A DNA stretch of 64,000 nucleotides from Virgibacillus sp. LDC-1 (lineage in GTDB: Bacteria > Bacillota > Bacilli > Bacillales > Amphibacillaceae). This document shows, one piece after another, positions 61,307 to 64,000 of this stretch; the first letter of the stretch is position 1; the number at the start of each line of letters is the position of its first letter. Under the pieces are notes generated by a model that searched no databases, was not told where the DNA came from, and was given only the letters and a program-made list of their open reading frames with translations. The DNA is taken from NCBI RefSeq assembly GCF_030137545.1, contig NZ_JARUVL010000002.1:302571-366570 (forward strand). The letters are read 5' to 3'. Both the position numbers and the translations under genes were made by a program.

Positions 61307-62434
61307 ATGAATCACGCTATTGAGCAACGCATAATTGATACATTTCAGCATCTACATGGGCACGCGGAGATTAGCTGGCAGGAAGTTGAAACAACTAAAT
61401 ACCTTGCCAACCTTCTAAGCGAAAGTGGATGTACGGTTAGAACATTTGACGATTGCACTGGGGTAATTGGTGATTTTGGCAATTTTGATCGTGGGTTGCC
61501 CATTGTCGCAGTAAGAGCAGACATTGATGCCCTATGGCAGGAAATTAATGGAACGTTCCAAGCGAATCATTCCTGTGGACATGATGCCCATATGGCCATG
61601 GTGTTAGGACTTTTATGGAAGCTTGAACAAGAAGAAGCTGTAAAGGATAACATCGCAGTTCGATTTATTTTCCAGCCAGCAGAAGAAAAAGGTGCTGGTG
61701 CTTTAAAGATGGTCGAAAAAAATGTAGTCGATGATGTTACATATTTATTCGGAGTTCATGTTAGACCTGTCCAAGAAACAAAGCTTGGTCACGCAACACC
61801 AGTAATCGTACATGGTGCAACAAAAATGTATCAAGGAACCATTAAAGGCGACGATGCACATGGAGCACGACCACATTTAAACGATAATGTGATTGAAATC
61901 GGAGCTCAAATCGTTAACTTGCTCAAGCAAATCCATTTAGATCCACTCGTCCCCCATTCAGTTAAAATGACGAGCTTCCAAGCTGGAGGAGAAAGCTCAA
62001 ATATTATTCCGGGAAATGCAACCTTCTCGCTTGATTTAAGAGCACAAACGAACGAGGACATGGATCTTCTAAACTCGAAGGTTACCAATATAATAGAGAT
62101 GATTAAAAACCTATTTGAAGTAGAAATCGAATTAGAAGCGAGCGGCGAAATTGCAGCAGCTAGGTTAAATGATGATGCAATCTGCCTAATGCGAAAAGCA
62201 ATCGTAGAAGTATTGGGAGAAGCAGGCTTGGATGATCCACTTATCACACCTGGTGGCGACGATTTTCATTATTACACAATTAAAAAGCCATCGTTAAAAG
62301 CAACAATGCTCGGTCTTGGCTGCAATTTGGAACCAGGATTACATCACCCTGAAATGAGCTTTGACAGAAGTGCATTACTAACCGGAACAAATATCCTTTA
62401 CCATGCTGTTAAAAATGTGTATGGGGTAAAGTGA
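61307..62434 (+). CDS. M20 family amidohydrolase, AmhX-like
   Basis: 375 aa, cytosolic two-metal peptidase/aminoacylase. Ligand motifs: VRADIDALWQEI, SCGHDAHMAMVLGLLWKLEQ, FQPAEEKGAGA (general base Glu pair), YLFGVHVRPVQET and the C-terminal LHHPEMSF. It has the M20D dimerisation lid (about 180-295). Relatives cleave N-acyl amino acids or auxin-type conjugates. The VHVRPVQ region is like Bacillus AmhX. Monocistronic with a terminator after it. Confidence 0.9.
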   Translation: MNHAIEQRIIDTFQHLHGHAEISWQEVETTKYLANLLSESGCTVRTFDDCTGVIGDFGNFDRGLPIVAVRADIDALWQEINGTFQANHSCGHDAHMAMVLGLLWKLEQEEAVKDNIAVRFIFQPAEEKGAGALKMVEKNVVDDVTYLFGVHVRPVQETKLGHATPVIVHGATKMYQGTIKGDDAHGARPHLNDNVIEIGAQIVNLLKQIHLDPLVPHSVKMTSFQAGGESSNIIPGNATFSLDLRAQTNEDMDLLNSKVTNIIEMIKNLFEVEIELEASGEIAAARLNDDAICLMRKAIVEVLGEAGLDDPLITPGGDDFHYYTIKKPSLKATMLGLGCNLEPGLHHPEMSFDRSALLTGTNILYHAVKNVYGVK

Positions 62435-62493
62435 ATGGGTTGTGATAGGAAGATTTGCTGGTTGGAAGAGTTCAAATTAGTATCATAAATAAA

Positions 62494-62540
62494 ATCAAGC
62501 TCGCACTTGTTGGATTAGCAACGTTTGCGAGCTTTTATTC
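62494..62540 (+). terminator. Terminator after the amidohydrolase gene
   Basis: AAGCTCGCA ... TGCGAGCTT with a loop of about 19 nt, followed by TTATT. Confidence 0.65.
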
Positions 62541-62671
62541 GGAACTAAGGTACAGATTAGAAGTAACTGTTGGTATAATTAAAGTACTCTATGCGATTAT
62601 ATGCTATAGAGTAATAATATCGAGATGTTCCCTGGAGCATCTCTCATTTCCTTTTTTATTGAGGTGATTAC

Positions 62672-63142
62672 GTGGATCATGATGAGTACAAAACATATTT
62701 AAAGCAGCAATATTCCCATAAGATTCGACCGTTACAATCAGTTAATGACGTTATCTCCGCATTTCAAAAAAAATTAGATATTGCCGAAACAGAATTATCA
62801 GAATCCGAAGTTATTTTCTTAAAAATTACAATTAATAACTATATTAATGCACACAAAAACGACCCTATAAAATCTAACTTGGATAACTTAAATTTCATTT
62901 CGTATGAAGTAGTAAGAAATGAAAAAAGTGAACATTACTACAATCATATGGGGATTACATCTAATAATGAAAGGATACTTGTCATTATTGAATCCCAGTT
63001 AGATGCAATAACCTCCAATTGCGAAGAACTAAAAGTGGATATGATTATCGAACGTGGAATCGAAACATCTCATGTTAATCAAGAAACACCTGAGTTGTTT
63101 GCATATCTAATGCTTTTTGATTCTCATAATGAGAACCATTGA
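62672..63142 (+). CDS. Hypothetical protein, 156 aa
   Basis: GTG start with GAGGTG 5-6 nt upstream. The N-terminal half is helical and charged (YLKQQYSHKIRPLQSVNDVI; KKLDIAETELSESEVIFLK), the C-terminal half alternates strands (ILVIIESQLDAITSN; ELKVDMIIERGIET). No signal peptide or TM segment. I recognise no family. A short ORF overlaps its stop by 4 bp. It might belong to an immunity or toxin-like pair, but there is no direct evidence. Confidence 0.6.
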   Translation: MDHDEYKTYLKQQYSHKIRPLQSVNDVISAFQKKLDIAETELSESEVIFLKITINNYINAHKNDPIKSNLDNLNFISYEVVRNEKSEHYYNHMGITSNNERILVIIESQLDAITSNCEELKVDMIIERGIETSHVNQETPELFAYLMLFDSHNENH

Positions 63143-63297
63143 CTACGACAGAGGATATAAAAACTAAATCTGTCCATGAAGTTAATAGTATAGGAACGTT
63201 TAAGTATTTAAAATATGGCATTGAAAAGAACATGTATGTTGATATTTGGGTAAATGGGACGGGCACTTATCAAGTTAAGAGATTAGCTATTTCATAA
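63139..63297 (+). CDS. Short ORF coupled to the previous gene, 52 aa
   Basis: TTG at 63139 overlaps the preceding TGA, which would allow termination-reinitiation. The product begins MTTTEDIKTKSVHEVNSIGT and ends with WVNGTGTYQVKRLAIS, a strand-rich tail. It could instead be the 3' part of a longer gene split by a frameshift. No SD of its own. The IS256-type element starts about 40 bp later. Confidence 0.35.
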   Translation: MTTTEDIKTKSVHEVNSIGTFKYLKYGIEKNMYVDIWVNGTGTYQVKRLAIS

Positions 63298-63338
63298 ACT
63301 AAATTAATTTAAAATAAAACCGATATAGCAAATAAAAT

Positions 63339-64000
63339 GGGAGTGTAAACTGAACTGTGTAAGTAGGAGAGCGTACGGCTCTTGCTTCGCAGTTCAGTTT
63401 TTTTATTGTAAGATAAAAATATAGCGATTGGGAGGTTATTCTATTGACCAAGTCAAAGCGAGATCAGACATCAGCTGAATTAGCGAAACAGATTCTAGAA
63501 AACTACCATCCAGAGACCGTAGAAGATATGCTAGTCGCACTTAAAGATATATTCGGACCGATGTTTGAAACGAGGTTAAAAGGTGAAATGAATCATCATT
63601 TAGGTTATGAATCGAACGATAAAGAAATAAAAGAAACAGACAATAGACGGAATGGGTATGGTAAGAAAACTATCAAAACGAGCACAGGTGCATTGGATAT
63701 CAATGTCCCACGAGACCGTGATGCTTCGTTTAATCCAGAGTTGATTCCCAAACGGAAAACAGATGTTTCTGCCATTGAGAATAAGGTCATCTCTATGTAT
63801 GCTCGGGGTATGTCGCAACGGGACATCTCTGCCACTATTGAAGATATTTATGGCTTTTCAGTATCTCATGATATGGTGTCTAATATCACAGATCAAGTTC
63901 TTCCAGAACTTGAAGAGTGGCAGACAAGACCGTTAAGTAACTGTTATGCGTTTGTTTTTGTCGACTGTATGTACACAACCATTCGCAATGAGTATGAAAC
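63339..64000 (+). mobile_element. IS256-family insertion sequence, left part (cut by window end)
   Basis: The left end looks like GGGAGTGTAAACTGAACTG, typical of IS256-group inverted repeats. A hairpin AACTGAACTG / CAGTTCAGTT with T-run (63345-63407) follows, and then the transposase gene. The right end and target duplication are outside the window. Confidence 0.8.
63444..64000 (+). CDS. IS256 family (mutator type) transposase, partial
   Basis: At least 185 aa, open at the right edge. TTG start with GGGAGG 8 nt upstream. IS256 marks: ETRLKGEMNHHLGYES, NRRNGYGKKTIKTSTGALDI, NVPRDRDASFNPELIPKRK, MYARGMSQRDISATIEDIYG, and FVFVDCMYTTIRNE with the first catalytic Asp. It cuts and pastes the element, producing 8-9 bp target repeats in this family. 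The reading frame is intact as far as visible. Confidence 0.95.
   Translation, partial: MTKSKRDQTSAELAKQILENYHPETVEDMLVALKDIFGPMFETRLKGEMNHHLGYESNDKEIKETDNRRNGYGKKTIKTSTGALDINVPRDRDASFNPELIPKRKTDVSAIENKVISMYARGMSQRDISATIEDIYGFSVSHDMVSNITDQVLPELEEWQTRPLSNCYAFVFVDCMYTTIRNEYE

Noticed and set aside
1..64000. CRISPR arrays, rRNA, tRNA, and known riboswitch classes
   Set aside because: Looked for regular spaced repeats, conserved rRNA/tRNA segments and T-box or SAM-type leaders; none recognised by eye.

Overview
The window is chromosomal DNA from a low-GC, endospore-forming member of the Bacillaceae. I think it is closest to the Oceanobacillus/Virgibacillus group, but that is an inference. The pointers are a CotD-type spore coat protein, the small acid-soluble spore protein SspP, FosB (a bacillithiol transferase), the YpsA family, a lipoprotein-type YidC2, manganese-type pyrophosphatase PpaC, purine-rich Shine-Dalgarno sites with frequent TTG/GTG starts, and CcpA-type cre boxes. 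I saw no rRNA, tRNA or CRISPR array. The window is a mosaic of ordinary housekeeping, transport and stress genes, with one small accessory island and part of an insertion sequence at the right edge.

Layout. 0-8.4 kb: a GntR/UTRA regulator, three small proteins, the SbcCD nuclease, a cytosolic helical-backbone metal-receptor protein, and an orphan sigma factor behind two candidate leader ORFs. 8.6-12.8 kb: a dicarboxylate/glutamate symporter, a CoA-disulfide reductase-rhodanese fusion with a CRP/Fnr-type operator, and fosB plus a VOC protein. 13-16.3 kb: a TPR protein and TetR regulator divergent from a 14-TM drug exporter. 16.3-23.3 kb: mostly minus-strand single-domain enzymes (ASCH, HD, DinB, Nudix, cupin, GNAT, VOC, SIMPL, a GNAT-DUF1992 fusion, YpsA) ending with CotD. 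23.4-27.5 kb: an AT-rich island with one secreted protein, three small membrane proteins and an ABC ATPase, bounded by an exact 84-bp direct repeat of the 3' end of the neighbouring ABC permease gene. 27.5-33.3 kb: that ABC pair, a MifM-like arrest-peptide ORF with yidC2, mscL, sspP and a SulP transporter. 33.4-44.2 kb: a disulfide oxidoreductase, then an acetate/monocarboxylate block (acsA; two DUF485 plus SSS-symporter pairs; a LytS/LytTR two-component system) and ppaC. 44.4-53.5 kb: small regulators and membrane proteins, rifampin ADP-ribosyltransferase (Arr), two large proteins of unknown role, a CPBP protease with a divergent MerR regulator, and an FAD oxidoreductase. 53.6-61 kb: a maltose/maltodextrin operon (AraC regulator, MdxEFG-like ABC importer, GH65 phosphorylase, beta-phosphoglucomutase). 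61.3-64 kb: an M20 amidohydrolase, an unknown pair of ORFs, and the left part of an IS256-family element.

How the genes work together. The maltose cluster imports an alpha-glucoside, splits it by phosphorolysis to beta-glucose-1-phosphate and converts that to glucose-6-phosphate. The acetate block pairs two symporters with acetyl-CoA synthetase. A LytTR regulator probably acts on three evenly spaced boxes upstream of one symporter operon, where a cre site adds catabolite control. FosB, Arr and the DHA2 exporter form an intrinsic drug-tolerance set. The points most worth following are the MifM-like leader whose downstream stem-loop masks the yidC2 ribosome-binding site, the repeat-flanked secreted-protein/ABC island, and the LytTR box array.
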